A stretch of 64,000 nt of DNA, from contig WHVD01000156.1 in the NCBI GenBank assembly GCA_015178975.1, positions 124,001 to 188,000 of the forward strand. Reading direction: 5' to 3'. This document shows positions 10,015 through 21,965 of this stretch, one piece after another. A program made the position numbers and the translations under genes. Position 1 is the stretch's first letter. Each line of letters starts with the position of its first letter. Under the pieces are notes generated by a model that saw nothing but the letters and a program-made list of their open reading frames with translations, was not told the DNA's origin and did no database searches. The stretch comes from Hysterangium stoloniferum (Eukaryota > Basidiomycota > Agaricomycetes > Hysterangiales > Hysterangiaceae).

Positions 10015-11819
10015 TTATTTCACGTACAGGAAGATAGTTCCATCTGGAACAGCCGCGTAACCAATGTCAATATCTTTACCTTCAGTATCCTGTGCGGGTG
10101 CGAAATCAAAAACAGCAAGAAGACTTGCAATCTCGATCCACAATAATGCATAAGAGACTTCTTGACCCGGACAGACACTACATCATGGTGGTCACTATGA
10201 TTGACGCGTATTTTATGGCTGAAATGTCCATACCGTCTCCCGAATCCGAAGACGCCTCGAGTCGCCGGATCCGTTTCTGGGGTCTTGTCCGCACTGGCTA
10301 GGAATCGATCTGGACGAAATATGAGCGGATCGCTGTATACTGTCTCGTCGTGCAGCATTGCCCAAGCGTTTGCTATGACTATGCTTCCTTTCGGAATTCT
10401 ATACCCTCGGTACTCGTCCTCGTCAGTCGTAGCGTGAGCGACTCCAGTCGCCGCCACAGGTATCCATCGCAATGATTCTTTTACTAGGGCATCAATATAA
10501 GGAAGGTGGGCCCGATCGTCGAACGATGGTAGGCGGAAGTCATTGTTTTGCGAGGAGCCTAGCACGGTGTCGAGCTCTGCATGGGCACGGCGTTGTATAT
10601 CTGGATTAAGAACCAGCGCGAGAATGCAATACTCCAAAGGGGACGAGGAAGTATCTGATGCAGCTGAGGACATCATCCCGTCAATAAACAATTTGGAATA
10701 TAGAAGTGATGCATACCGCCATATATTGAAGCGGCAACCTCTGTTACGTCCTGCAATAGTTCCGGGTCAGACACCTCAGCAAGATCACCGAGTGCTTCGC
10801 CAACGAAGCAAGGTGAGGCGTTCCCCGCGGCCTGTAATGGTTGGGTCCTCAAACTGTGCAGACTTTTTCCAGCACTCACCAAGTGTCTTTTGTAATTTTC
10901 GAAGGGTAGACGGAATAAGTCTTGACTAAGTGCTCTTACTTCCTTAGCATATACCTTGAATTGGGTCCCAGGAAACCACGCCGGAATGTGTTTCACTGTC
11001 CAATGAAGATATTTCAGACTTTTTCTGACCATTATTGAATTAAATACGCACACCAGGGGATGACATTCACCAGAAACTTCGTGGGGTGTATTCCTACTAT
11101 CACTTTCGTCACAACTTCTTCGGCAATTTTCACGTAGGGATCATTCCTTGGTTGCACATCAAAGCCATATATCATTCCCAAGAACACATTTGCTAGCGTA
11201 TGCCTTACACTCGCATTTAATTCCTTGGGAGAGCGTAATAATGACCTGAGGAGACCGTGCGTGCACGACATCAGCCTCAATGAATATGACGCCTTTACTG
11301 TTGGGGAATTGATATACTGCGTGAAAATACGGCGTTGTCTTTTCCAGCTTGCGGTATATCGCTTCATACCAAATGACCAGTTTAGATTCATGCTGTAGAT
11401 GTGTTAGCCGTCATTGCATACTATATATAATGCCACACTCACAGATTCGAATCGTGAAGTATAGGCATGTACGGCCTGTCAGAATAGATGGCTGAACGTC
11501 GCTCTAACAGATCGTTCGCGACGTCGAGAGAGTTGATTATAACAATGTGCTTCCCAAATACCTCCATATGGACAATGTCTCCGTACGTCTCTCTCCACTT
11601 GGTGTATTCCTCACACTCTCGAGACCTTGGCATGTTGAGTAGGTTTCCTAGCAGCGGTAGAGGTTTGGGCCCGGGTGGTAAAGGCAGTCGTTTAGGACGA
11701 AGGATATATCGTATCCATGCACTGATCATTACGGTGACACCAATGAGTATGGCAATGCCACGGACAGAAGGTGTTCTGAAGTCAGCATGTACACTGTAGA
11801 ACTCGCCATCGTCCGCCAT
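10015..11819 (-). CDS. Cytochrome P450, copy 1 (intact, 6 exons, 520 aa)
   Basis: Haem-thiolate monooxygenase, probably ER-anchored. Exons on the minus strand: 11,819-11,443, 11,392-11,054, 11,018-10,880, 10,831-10,717, 10,663-10,234 and 10,177-10,015. The phases join to 520 codons with no stop. The N-terminus has a hydrophobic anchor (about residues 20-40) then the proline hinge LPLPPGPKPLPLLGN. I-helix motif AASDT lies at about residue 325, the K-helix ESLRW (ExxR) at about 391, and FRPDRF follows. The haem loop FGFGRRVCPGQ spans the last intron. Two acceptors are chosen by phase: AAAAAG for exon 3 and CCTCAG for exon 5; the nearer AGs would create stops. The substrate is unknown; relatives act in mushroom secondary metabolism or detoxification. 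It is mirrored by copy 2 at 13,140. Confidence 0.85.
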
Positions 11820-12155
11820 CCTGTAGTGTGTGTGCAGCACAGAGGGTAAGAATGCTGGTCAACTTTGTAAGAACGACTCGCGTATCTACATGCTTTCATC
11901 GGATAAGACAAAGACCTTGGAGAATACTATATTGGACCGGATCACTGTCACGGTCGCTCAACGTTCCTTCCGTGTTTAGGCGTTAAGTTACTAACCAATT
12001 TCATAGATTTGAAAGCTTTAATACTACTGCGCAATCAAGCTTCAATACTACCGCATTCAACGTCTTAATCGCCTTGTCTTTTTTTTTTTCACAATTGATT
12101 TACATATTGCAAATCAAAGACTCACACAAGAGCTTGAAAGAACCGCCAAACAAAT
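11820..12155. promoter_or_regulatory. Upstream region of P450 copy 1
   Basis: About 330 bp upstream of the P450 start are conserved with copies 2 and 4, including a block ending TATCCGATGAAAG and the run near 12,090-12,155. No certain TATA box was identified. Because the same sequence lies upstream of copy 2, the two genes are transcribed away from each other across the palindrome centre. Confidence 0.4.
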
Positions 12156-12774
12156 AGCTCTTTCATCCACAGCATCCAAGATATATGGGGTCAATAGTAT
12201 AATTTATTGGCAGTGGAAATGACAGATTACGGATAGAAAGTTTGAATAACTCCGTGCCTGCACTTTACCCTGAAGTAGCTGGCACGAATCCGGGATGGTC
12301 CCAATGGGGCAAAGCTACGCTCTGGTCATATGAAATATTAGTAAACTAAATGAGTTCCTGATATTCATCTGAGGCACGAATAATTATTCCGCTTATTCTT
12401 GTGACGCTGTCAACAGCGAATACAGTTGATTAGGTCATAATGCACGTCCCCACCCTCAGCTGATGCATTCATTATGAGATTTATGCAACGGCCAGTCTTT
12501 ACATAATGTAAATAATATTTTTTGCAAAGAGACAATTTCAACAGTGATTGAGTTCCGGGAGGGTAATAGATTGTCTTTTTTCTCTAGATTGGAAACCATT
12601 GATATGAATGCATATTCCACAAAGACGCATGACGAAGGCAGTTATGAAAAATTGATTTTCTTACAGTGCCCTGACATGCCTGACACCCCAGCCTTAGCGC
12701 AATGTATGAATAATACAATCTGTTCAATTCGAACCTAACCAGCCGGTGAAAGCTGTCCCCCAATCTGCCCTATT
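12156..12774. other. Loop of the P450 palindrome
   Basis: This 619 bp separates the two inverted units and also separates the divergent P450 genes. It has no mirror image. A 64-codon frame at 12,544-12,738 has no recognisable features and no paralogue here. I see no transposon ends. Part of 12,160-12,240 resembles 37,560-37,640 beside copy 4, so the left edge of the loop is ancestral flank. Confidence 0.5.
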
Positions 12775-13139
12775 ATTTGGCGGTTCTTTCAAGCTCTTGT
12801 GTGAGTATTTGATTTGCAATATGTAAATCAATTGTAGAAAAAAATGGAGGTATCCGTGAAAGGGAGATTAGGACGTTGAATGACGTTGCTTTCCACAGAT
12901 ATCCACACTTTGAGTTTACATTCTTACTTGAACTTATGTCTATAATTGAAGTAATAACTGAGTTCAAATCCATTTTAGGACTTAAAGTTTTGTAGATAAT
13001 ATTTTAGTGCCGCCTTAAATGTTGTAACTCCTGATGTGTCAAGGTCTTCGTTTTATCCGATGAAAGCATGTAGATACGCGAGTCGTTCTTACAAAGTTGA
13101 CCGGCGTTTTTACTCTCTGTACTGCACTCACACTACAGG

Positions 13140-14951
13140 ATGGCTGACGATGGCGAGTTCTATAGTGTACATGCTGACTTCAGGACACCTTCTGTCCGTG
13201 GCATTGCCATACTCATTGGTGTCACCGTAATGATCAGTGCATGGATACGATATATCCTTCGTCCTAAACGACTGCCTTTACCACCCGGACCCAAACCTCT
13301 ACCGCTGCTAGGAAACCTGCTCAACATGCCAAGGTCTCGAGAGTGTGAGGAATACACCAAGTGGAGAGAGACGTACGGAGACATTGTCCATATGGAGGTA
13401 TTTGGGAAGCACATTGTTATAATCAACTCTCTCGACGTCGCGAACGATCTGTTAGAGCGACGTTCAGCCATCTATTCTGACAGGCCGTACATGCCTATAC
13501 TTCACGATTCGAATCTGTGAGTGCGGCATTATATATAGTATGCAATGACGGCTAACACATCCACAGCATGAATCTGGACTGGTCCTTTCCTATGAAGCGA
13601 TATACCTCAAGCTGGAAAAGACAACGCCGTATTTTCACGCAGTATATCAATTCTCCAACAGTGAAGGCGTCATATTCATTGAGGCTGATGTCATGCACGC
13701 ATGGTCTCCTCAGGTCATTATTACGCTCTCCCACGGAGCTAGATGCGAGCGTAAGACATACGCTAGCAAATGTGTTCTTGGGGATGGTATATGGCTTTGA
13801 TGTGCAGCCAAGGAATGATCCCTACGTGAAAATTGCTGAAGAAGTTGTGACCAAGGTGATAGTAGGAATAAACCCCACGAAGTTTCTGGTGAATGTCATC
13901 CCCTGGTGTGCGTATTTAATTCAATAATGGTCAGAAAAAGTCTGAAATATCTTCATTGGACAGTGAAACACATTCCGGCGTGGTTTCCTGGGACCCAATT
14001 CAAGGTATATGCTAAGGAAGTGAAAGCACTTAGTCAAGACTTATTCCGTCTACCCTTCGAAAATTACAAAAGACACTTGGTGAGTGTTCTTGAAAAAGTC
14101 TGCACAGTTTGAGGACCCAACCATTACAGGCCGCGGGGAACGCCTCACCTTGCTTCGTTGGCGAAGCACTCGGTGATCTTGCTGAGGTGTCTGACCCGGA
14201 ACTATTGCAGGACGTAACAGAGGTTGCCGCTTCAATATATGGCGGTATGTATCACTTCGATATTCCGAATTATTTAATGACAGGATGATGTCCTCAGCTG
14301 CATCAGATACTTCCTCGTCCCCTTTGGAGTATTGCATTCTCGCGCTGGTTCTTAATCCGGATATCCAACGCCGTGCCCATGCAGAGCTCGACACCGTGCT
14401 AGGCTCCCCGCAAAACAGTGACTTCCGCCTACCGTCGTTCGACGATCGGGCCCACCTTCCTTATATTGATGCCCTAGTAAAAGAATCATTGCGATGGATA
14501 CCTGTGGCGGCGACTGGAGTCGCTCACGCTACGACTGACGAGGACGAGTACCGAGGGTATAGAATTCCGAAAGGAAGCATAGTCATAGCAAACGCTTGGG
14601 CAATGCTGCACGATGAGACAGTATACAGCGATCCGCTCATATTCTGTCCAGATCGATTCTTAGCCAGTGTGGACAAAACCCCAGAAACGGATCCGGCGAC
14701 TCGAGGCGTCTTCGGATTCGGGAGACGGTATGGACATTTCAGCCATAAAACAATCATAGTGACCACCATGGTGTAGTGTCTGTCCGGGTCAAGAACTCGC
14801 TTATGCACTATTGTGGATCGAGATTGCAAGTCTTCTTGCTGTTTTTGATTTCACACCCGCACAGGATACTGAAGGTAAAGATATTGACATCAGCTACGCG
14901 GCTGTTCCAGATGGAACTATCTTCCTGTACGTAAAACAAAACCGCCATTGA
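13140..14951 (+). CDS. Cytochrome P450, copy 2 (intact, 6 exons, 524 aa)
   Basis: Exons 13,140-13,516, 13,567-13,905, 13,941-14,079, 14,130-14,244, 14,298-14,727 and 14,777-14,951 join in phase to 524 codons. The anchor, hinge, AASDT, ESLRW and the haem loop FGFGRRVCPGQELAYALL are all present. Compared with copy 1 the protein differs at scattered sites. The first residue of the FRPDRF motif region is Cys here (FCPDRF), but the conserved P and R remain. Copy 1 ends four residues earlier. The start is chosen because MADDGEF is conserved between copies. It is transcribed divergently from copy 1. Function is probably as for copy 1, with unknown substrate. Confidence 0.85.
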
Positions 14952-16740
14952 AGCACAAATGCTGGAAGATTTACTGTTCTCCCCTTTCACAGACATCCTC
15001 CCCCCTACACTTGCTCTATAACTCCGCGGTCACAGTATACGAAGACTAGGATTTTGGAAACGGAATATCAATGAGGATTCTTTCTTTCGCAAGCCCTGAC
15101 GGAGTGACTTGCTAGCAAATCTCAATTGACGCCGTTTTGCACCAGATTTTGGTATTTGATGTCTTCTTTAACGTGACAAACATCTTTAGAATGTATCTCA
15201 GCTGGCAGACAGTCGAGACCACTTGAACCTGTGAGTAAAGCAATCTGAAGACACTGAATTTCTCGTCCTTCGCGTAGCAAGTCTAGACAATAGTTTGTCG
15301 AACGCGTGATACATGATGGAGATGCTTTAAGATGTAGAGCAGTGAAAGTAGAAAGAAAAAAAGGGCTTACAACGAAAAGGAAACAATTGGATCTATCAAA
15401 ATGGAGTGTGGTCTACTAATACAAATACTATCAGCTGCGTGTTGGTCATGACGCCCTCACATACACGTATGTACTGACGTCTCATTGGTACTGATGCCTC
15501 ACTGACTTGTGGCTGCCATTGAAAAAACTGCAAATATCACTTCCAAAAAACTACTCCGCGCCTCTCTGTATTACCCCTGCATCTCTTCTTCTCCACCTCT
15601 TTTTGGCATTTTGATTTTCCCCAATGTAGCAGTGAGTCTCTTCGTGGCGTTAACGTAACGGAATACCAGGCATCGCCTTCAAGTTGGAGAACAAAAATCT
15701 AAGTGAGCGTGTATCCGACCGTACTTCTTTTCTGCGCGCCTATGAACTGCGTGAGCGTCACAACGCAATAAGAAATGATAAATACTCTCATCTTGCCGCC
15801 TGGAAACTGGGCACAGTGCAGACAGAGTCTTCCCAACCTTGTGTAAATAGCGTCAGTTCTATACTACATATAGGCACAATCATGAGTTCTTGCATCTTTC
15901 AATGAAGCTACCCAGCATGAGCCATTGAACCTTGGCTAGATCGGGGGAAAACGGCACTGCTGCACGTCTGTTGGGATTTCGCCCTGGCGGGATGGGCATC
16001 TGGGTTGCAGTCAGTTGTTTGAACTTGTCTTCTTTTGAAATTTGTGTCTAAATCCCTATTTACACCTTCAGTTGACTGTAATGCACTTCGAGCACTCGAA
16101 GTGAAGCCTACATGTACCGTATGTTGTTGAAATTTGTGGTTAAGTACCCACATGTATACATAATAGTCCCTATCCATGTCTGTGACTCTGTCCAACATGC
16201 GGTCGTCTGAGTTTGGTTACTTCTGATAACCAGTATGTGTCCATGTCCGAGTGGTGGTCTATTCGTCCACTAAGCCACTATTCTGTGCCCCGATCCCCCA
16301 TCTATCCTATGTTAAAAATAGCAAGCGCGTTATAGTCTTGACTCTCGGAGTACACTGCCCGTGCAGGGTCACGAAAACAAAAGCATGTTATTGTTTCTCT
16401 TGTTCTTTGTGCTTTGAAACATTTCTAGCACATTCCACAAAGCTACCTTTTGTCCTTTATTCCCTATTGTCTCTGTATCGTATATATACACTTGACCTTT
16501 AGTTAGTCTTACGTCAGTCATTTGCTCGGAACTGCGCACAAATACTGAAATAATTTCCTTTCTTATTTGCCGCTTCTTATAACTTCGCTTACATGCATTT
16601 ACTAGTTAAATATTGTTTCTAGTTTTATTATCCTATCCTTTTAATCCATGTTTGTCTATGTAAAGCGTAGCCGTCACTGATAATAATGTAATTCAAGAGT
16701 GTGCCCGGTTACGAGAGAAATGCTCCCCAGGCCTCAGGAA
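14952..16740. other. Module spacer, unit 2
   Basis: Inverted copy of the 8.7-9.95 kb spacer. It carries about 0.5 kb of extra sequence at 16,126-16,647. No frame is conserved across copies. Short ORFs around 15,684-15,905 are interrupted in sister units. Confidence 0.5.
16126..16647. mobile_element. ~522 bp insertion, possible solo LTR
   Basis: Units 1 and 3 read straight through this point (TATGTTTGTCTATG and close variants). Here ATGTT at 16,121-16,125 and at 16,648-16,652 brackets an extra block containing TGTTGAAATTTGTGG near its start and TTTTAATCC at its end. A short direct repeat and the size fit an LTR, but the right end is not a clean CA, so the class is uncertain. Confidence 0.5.
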
Positions 16741-16749
16741 AAAGAAAAA

Positions 16750-18018
16750 GAAAGAATGAGATGAGAACTAAAATAAGGTGTGCAGGATATTAAAAAATAG
16801 AAAGTGAAGGTTGAGCTCGTGCGATAAAGAGAACCCACCCGGAACCTTGTTTCTCTGGAATAGTTCTGAGGAGAAATGATATTTTGTTTGGGAGGAGGCA
16901 GAGCCAGAGAAAACATATTCCGGACGGCTGGAATGCTCGCCCCATTCCATAGCGCCAGTTAACAGATCCGTTTTTTGATAACTTTTCAGTGGCATAACCG
17001 CCCCTGATAGCTTCAAACCACGTCACCATTAACCGCGTGGGTTATAAAAAAAAATTAAGAAGAAGGAATTTTTATAGTTTGCTGTTAGTTGTGTTAATTT
17101 GGAGTGATCGATTAAATCTGTAAACACACGTACCTTCTAATCCCCTTAACCCGATTTCCACTCCAGAAAACTTATTGTGTACAATGGACTGAAGGCGAGA
17201 AGGCAATTCATATTGATACTTCTAAACACAGACCGTAAATAACTGGAGAAAAGGGTGAACTTGAGAACGACCTCAATCCGATTAATAGCATCTCCAGAAA
17301 GCCGAAGTTGTCGGGACTGTTCAGCTTGGTCCTTAAGGTGCTGTGACTGATTCTTCAATACCAATTGATCATAGAGGCGTTTCCTGGGAAGAGACAACCA
17401 TAAATATTGATTCGAGAAGGCCGTTATAACATGAGCCTACCTGGTCACTTCAAACTTGTCACGTTTTTCTCCGAACTCGAGATTCAAGGATAATATCTTC
17501 TGTTCTTCTTTTCGAATATGAATCACACCAAAGCCACCTTTCAACCGACGTTGCCCATCCACAGCTTTAGTCTTGACATCAGCAACAAAACTTCAAATAT
17601 TGTCATATATCAGAAAATAACCTGTGCTCCACCAAAGAAACTACTCACGACATAAAATCATTGTACATAGATTTCAATTCATGTGGAAGCGTTTTGCTGT
17701 CTAGAAGTTCTGCATCGCTGGCACGGCTACCCAGTAAGGTCCAATTCTCCCTAGCGGCCTTAAGACGCTTCGTATGAATAGACGGTGAGTCGTTGAATAT
17801 GGTAGAGAATCATTATTTTATTTGTTCACCTCAAATGAGTCGAGGAAAAATATAAGGCCTCCAACGGCACTTTTGAGGGGCGGGAACGCATCGGCAGACT
17901 CTTTAGTGACGTCGAGGGCCAATCGTGCAACATTTCCGGTAGTTTCGAGGATGGTATTAGTGGAAGGTGGTTTCACACGACGTTTGAGCTTCGGAATCCG
18001 CCCTGAGAGGGCTGCCCA
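16750..18018 (-). pseudogene. NLR-like gene A, unit 2 (N-terminal exons intact, rest missing)
   Basis: Minus-strand exons: exon 1 from about 18,018-18,027 (MVSWAALSGRIPKLK) to about 17,831, exon 2 about 17,772-17,653, exon 3 about 17,592-17,442, exon 4 about 17,391-17,281 and exon 5 about 17,205-17,150. All five stay open: FPPLKSAVGGLIFFLDSFE, RLKAARENW, FVADVKTKAVDGQ, KRLYDQLVLKN and FSGVEIGLRGLE. Beyond exon 5 similarity continues to about 16,750 but no nucleotide-binding domain can be read. It is therefore a gene fragment or a very short coiled-coil protein. It resembles the N-terminal adaptor region of fungal NLR-like proteins. Confidence 0.55.
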
Positions 18019-18543
18019 ACTCACCATTCAGGAGGGCACGATATGAAGAGAACCAAAGTTGTGCAGTTTATATCAGAGAATAGCGCCAACGACTATCTGG
18101 AAGATCAAAGAAACATTAAAAGGCTGTTCAAGTATGCATATAGCGCGTAGGGCTCTGAAAAGTGCTATGCGGCCAAGCCTATGTTGTACCGCCTGTGCGA
18201 AGGCCTATGATTTGACCCAATAGTTTCCTCGGTAGAAGTTTAATGCCGTAGCCGATTGTACTCGTGTGCCAAAGTGACAGCGTGAGTCAAATACAGGAGA
18301 GAAATCAAGAATCAAGATGTATCCTCTTGAGCAGGTGAATGGTGTATGATTACGACTTGGACCAACGGCATGTCCACTAATGAATTAATTACCGCTTGAC
18401 TGCGGTCGCAGGAAAACGAGTTGGCGCAGAAAGAAGGCGTTGATGCGGTGCGGTGCACTATTTTAATGCTGTTCAGAGCTGGCACGGCTTTAGAGTCCAC
18501 GTAGAAATTGTGACAATGAGGCAGTATGTGTGCCAGGTGTGGT

Positions 18544-19121
18544 GTCATATGTCGGAAAATTTCGATCAGGCGTGTTGGCCCGACTAGGTGCCGGGTTGCC
18601 TTATCCCGGCTGCAGCCAAGACATCAGGCCGGCCGCGCTCTGCACGGACCTGCCCAGGAGCGCAGCCTGATCGGTCTGCCCGGCAGCCTGACGAACTTGT
18701 TAAGTTTTCGTGGTGCTGTTCCTAGACCGTATAACTTTCCGTTGTCTGAGTGAGGTGGCAGTACTCGTTGTAAACGGATAAGGACTAAATGAGTACAAAT
18801 AGACCTTATGTAACCCATAGTACGCGGTGAATCCCCAATGCTGCGACCCGAGCCCTAATGCTCGCAATCCGTCGCTAACCCGAAATCCCAGAAAAGTCAA
18901 CAGAACTGATGGTACGAAAGCAAGTTACCTAAGACATCAACTCGGCATCGATTCGCAAATTGAGTATCGCAGCTGTTGGTGTGACATGAGTGCCATGTTT
19001 CTTAAATTCCTAAGTTCATGGTGTAGGGTATGATAAGTAGTAATTGATGTTTTACTTATAGTAAAGTAGTGAGTGCTATTCTCTCCTTATCCATTTCTCT
19101 TTGGATATCCCACTGCTAGGC
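18544..19121. other. Junction spacer between units 2 and 3
   Basis: This 578 bp joins the broken NLR-A promoter of unit 2 to the middle of P450 exon 2 in copy 3. It starts near TATGTCGGAAAATTTCG and has a GC-rich first third. It may be an LTR that mediated the rearrangement, but I found no flanking direct repeat. No gene was seen. Confidence 0.5.
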
Positions 19122-20303
19122 ACGCTAGCAAATGTGTTCTTGGGAATGGTATATGGCTTTAATGTGCAGCCAAGGAATGACCCCTACGTGAAAATTGCTG
19201 AAGAAGTTGTGACGAAAGTGATAGTAGGAATAAACCCCACGAAGTTTCTGGTGAATGTCATCCCTGGTGTGCGTATTTAATTCAATAATGGTCTGAAAAA
19301 GTCTGAAATATCTTCATTGGACAGTGAAACACGTTCCGGCGTGGTTTCCTGGGACCAAATTCAAGGCATATGCTAAGGAAGTGAGAGCACTTAGTCAAGA
19401 CTTATTCCGTCTACCCTTCAAAAATTACAAAAGACACTTGGTGAGTGTTCTGGAAAAAGTCTGCACAGTTTGAGGACCCAACCATTACAGGCCGCGGGGA
19501 ATGCCTCACCTTGCTTCGTTGGCGAATCACTCGGTGATCTTGCTGAGATGTCGGACCCGGAATTGTTGCAGGACGTAACAGACGTTACCGCTTCAATATA
19601 TGGCGGTATGTATCACTTCTATATTCCAAATTACTTATTGACGGGATGATGTCCTCAGCTGCATCAGATACTTCCTCGTCCCCTTTGGAGTAATATATTC
19701 TCGCGCTTGTTCTTAATCCGGATATCCAACGCCGTGCCCATGCAGAGCTCGACACCGTGCTAGGCTCCACGCAAAACAGTGACTTCCGCCTACCATCGTC
19801 CGACGATCAGCCCCACCTTCCTTACATTGATGCCCTAGCAAAAGAATCGTTGCGATGGATACCCGTCGCGGCGACTGGAGTCGCGCACGCTACGACTGAC
19901 GAGGACGAGTATCGAGGGTATAGAATTCCGAAAGGAAGCATAGTTATAGCAAACGCCTGGGCAATGTTACACGATGAGACAGTATACAGCGATCCGCTCA
20001 TATTTCGTCCAGATCGATTCTTAGCCAGTGTGGACAAGACCCCAGAAACGGATTCGGCGACTCGAGGCGTCTTCGGATTCGGGAGACGGTATAGACATTT
20101 CAGCCATAAAATGTGTGTCAGTCATAGTGACCACCATGATGTGGTGTCTGTCCGGGTCAAGAACTCGCTTATGCACTATTATGGATCGAGATTACAAGTC
20201 TTCTTGCTGTTTTTGATTTCGCACCCGCACAGGATACTGAAGGTAAAGATATTGACATTGGCTACGCGGCTGTTCCAGATGGAACTATCTTCCTGTACGT
20301 GAA
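19122..20303 (+). pseudogene. Cytochrome P450, copy 3 (5'-truncated, interrupted)
   Basis: Similarity to copies 1 and 2 starts inside exon 2 at ACGCTAGCAAATGTG. Exon 1 and the first half of exon 2, with anchor and hinge, are absent. A base is missing at the end of exon 2 (CATCCCTGG). Exon 5 has TAA where the others read TAT (EYC to E-stop). The exon 6 acceptor TAG is TGG. ESLRW and the haem-loop sequence survive. It is not expected to make a functional enzyme. Confidence 0.85.
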
Positions 20304-21965
20304 ACAAACCCGACATTGAAGAACAAATGCCGGAAGATTTACTGTTTTCCCCTTGCACAGACATCCTGCCCCTACGGCATACGAAGGCTAGGATTTTGGA
20401 AACGGAATATCAATGAGGGTTCTTTTTTGCTTTCGCAAACCCTGACGGAGTGACTTGCTAGAAAATCTCAATTGACGCCGTTTTGCACCGGATTTTGGTA
20501 TTTGATGTCTTCTTTAACTGACAAACATCTTTGCAGTCAGTCGAGACCACTTCCTTGAACCTGTAACTGAAGACACTCGATTTCTTGTCCTTCGCGCAGC
20601 AAGTCTAGACAATAGTTTGTCAAAGCGTGGTACATGATGGGATGCTTTGAGATGTAGAGCAGTGAAAGTAGAAAGAAAAAATAGGCTTACAATGAAAAGG
20701 AAGCAATTGGATCTATCAAAATGGAGTGTGGTCTACTAATACAAAATCTATGAGCTGTGTGTTGGACACCTCTCATTGGTACTGACGTCTCATTGACTTG
20801 TGGCTGTCATTGAAAAAACTGCAAATATCACTTCCCAAAAACTATTCCCCGCTTCTATGTACTACCCCTGCGTTTCTTCTTCGCCTCTTTTTGGTATTTT
20901 GATTTCCCCAAAAGTAGCAATGAGGCTTTTCGTGGCGTCGATGTAACGGAATAAACCAGGCATCGCCTTCAAGTTGGAGAGCAAAAATCTAAGTGAGCGT
21001 GTACTACTTCCGACCGTACTTCTTTTCTATGGCGTGCCTATGAACTGCGTGAGCGTCACAACGCAATAAGAAACGATAAATACTCTCATCTTGCCGCCTG
21101 GAAGCTGGGCACAGTGCGGACGGAGTCTTCCCAGCCTTGTGTAAATAGCGGTTCAAACTTCAGTATATGAGACTCTTGCTTTGTAAGGTTAGCAACTGTG
21201 TACCCGGCGCTTTGGTGCTGGTTATCAGTCCAGTGTAGCACGGTAGTGTATGGGAACCTCAGTTATTCCAAGCGGATGTCCCCACGCAGGCCACCCTATG
21301 TATTAGCGTTCTATGGAGATCAGTTCTATACCAGATATCCGCACAATCATGAGTTCTTGCTGTCTGTCAGTGAAGCTACCTAGATCGGGGGAAAGTGGCA
21401 CTACTGCATGTCTGTTGGGATTTCGTCCTAGCGGGATTGGCTTCTGGGTTGCACTCAGTTGTTTGAACTTGTTTTCTTATAAAATTTGCGTCGAAAACCC
21501 TAGTTGCACCTTCAGTTGACTGTAACGCACTTCGAGCACTCGAAGTGAAGCCTGCATGTGCTAGTATGTTTGTTTATGTAACGCGTAGCCGTCACTGATA
21601 ACGATGTAATTTCATCTAATTACTTACCTAGCAATAGGTGTTCGCAAAAACATCCGCCTTGCTGAAGTATTAGCGTTACATAAGTTATTTTTGGTAAGCT
21701 AAACATAGAACGACTGTATAGTTGTCGTCGCTGAACTATATGGAATGGACCGACCGCGTAGCCTCTGAAGGTTTACCACTCACTGAGAGGTACCCATATC
21801 TTTCTTACTTTACAGTAGTAGCTTATTTACTGTTACTTCAGTTATATTTAGAACTGCTCAAACAACTTTATAACACGCCTTTCCCGCCAGGCTCTTCAGG
21901 AAAAACAAAGAGAACGAAAATAACGAGCTCAGGATAAAAAAAAATAGAAGGTAAAAGGTAGAGCT
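20304..21965. other. Module spacer, unit 3
   Basis: Copy of the P450-to-NLR-A spacer in unit 2 orientation, lacking the 16.1-16.6 kb insertion. It contains about 300 bp at 21,615-21,910 not matched in unit 2. No conserved frame was found. Confidence 0.5.

Larger units (their letters stand above)
7071..12155. repeat. Unit 1: NLR-A(+) / spacer / P450(-), left arm of a large palindrome
   Basis: This segment is an inverted copy of unit 2 (12,775-18,543). The P450 exons mirror exactly (11,819 with 13,140) and the spacer and NLR-A exons follow in order. The join to the loop is at about 12,155, just after a block reading CTTGAAAGAACCGCCAAA on the plus strand. The outer end abuts the poly(A) of the LINE at 7,070, inside the NLR-A promoter. 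Confidence 0.85.
12775..18543. repeat. Unit 2: P450(+) / spacer / NLR-A(-), right arm of the palindrome
   Basis: Inverted copy of unit 1, extended by a 0.5 kb insertion at 16,126-16,647. It carries more of the NLR-A promoter than unit 1. It ends at 18,543 in GTGGTGTC, where other copies continue AATACACTGCTCG, so the right edge is a rearrangement breakpoint. Confidence 0.85.

Noticed and set aside
11488..11799. 103-codon frame antisense to P450 exon 1 (also 13,160-13,471)
   Set aside because: Mirror-image shadow of the P450 exon, conserved only because the exon is.
18550..18760. Solo LTR call for the GC-rich spacer starting TATGTCGG
   Set aside because: No flanking direct repeat and no empty site could be defined.
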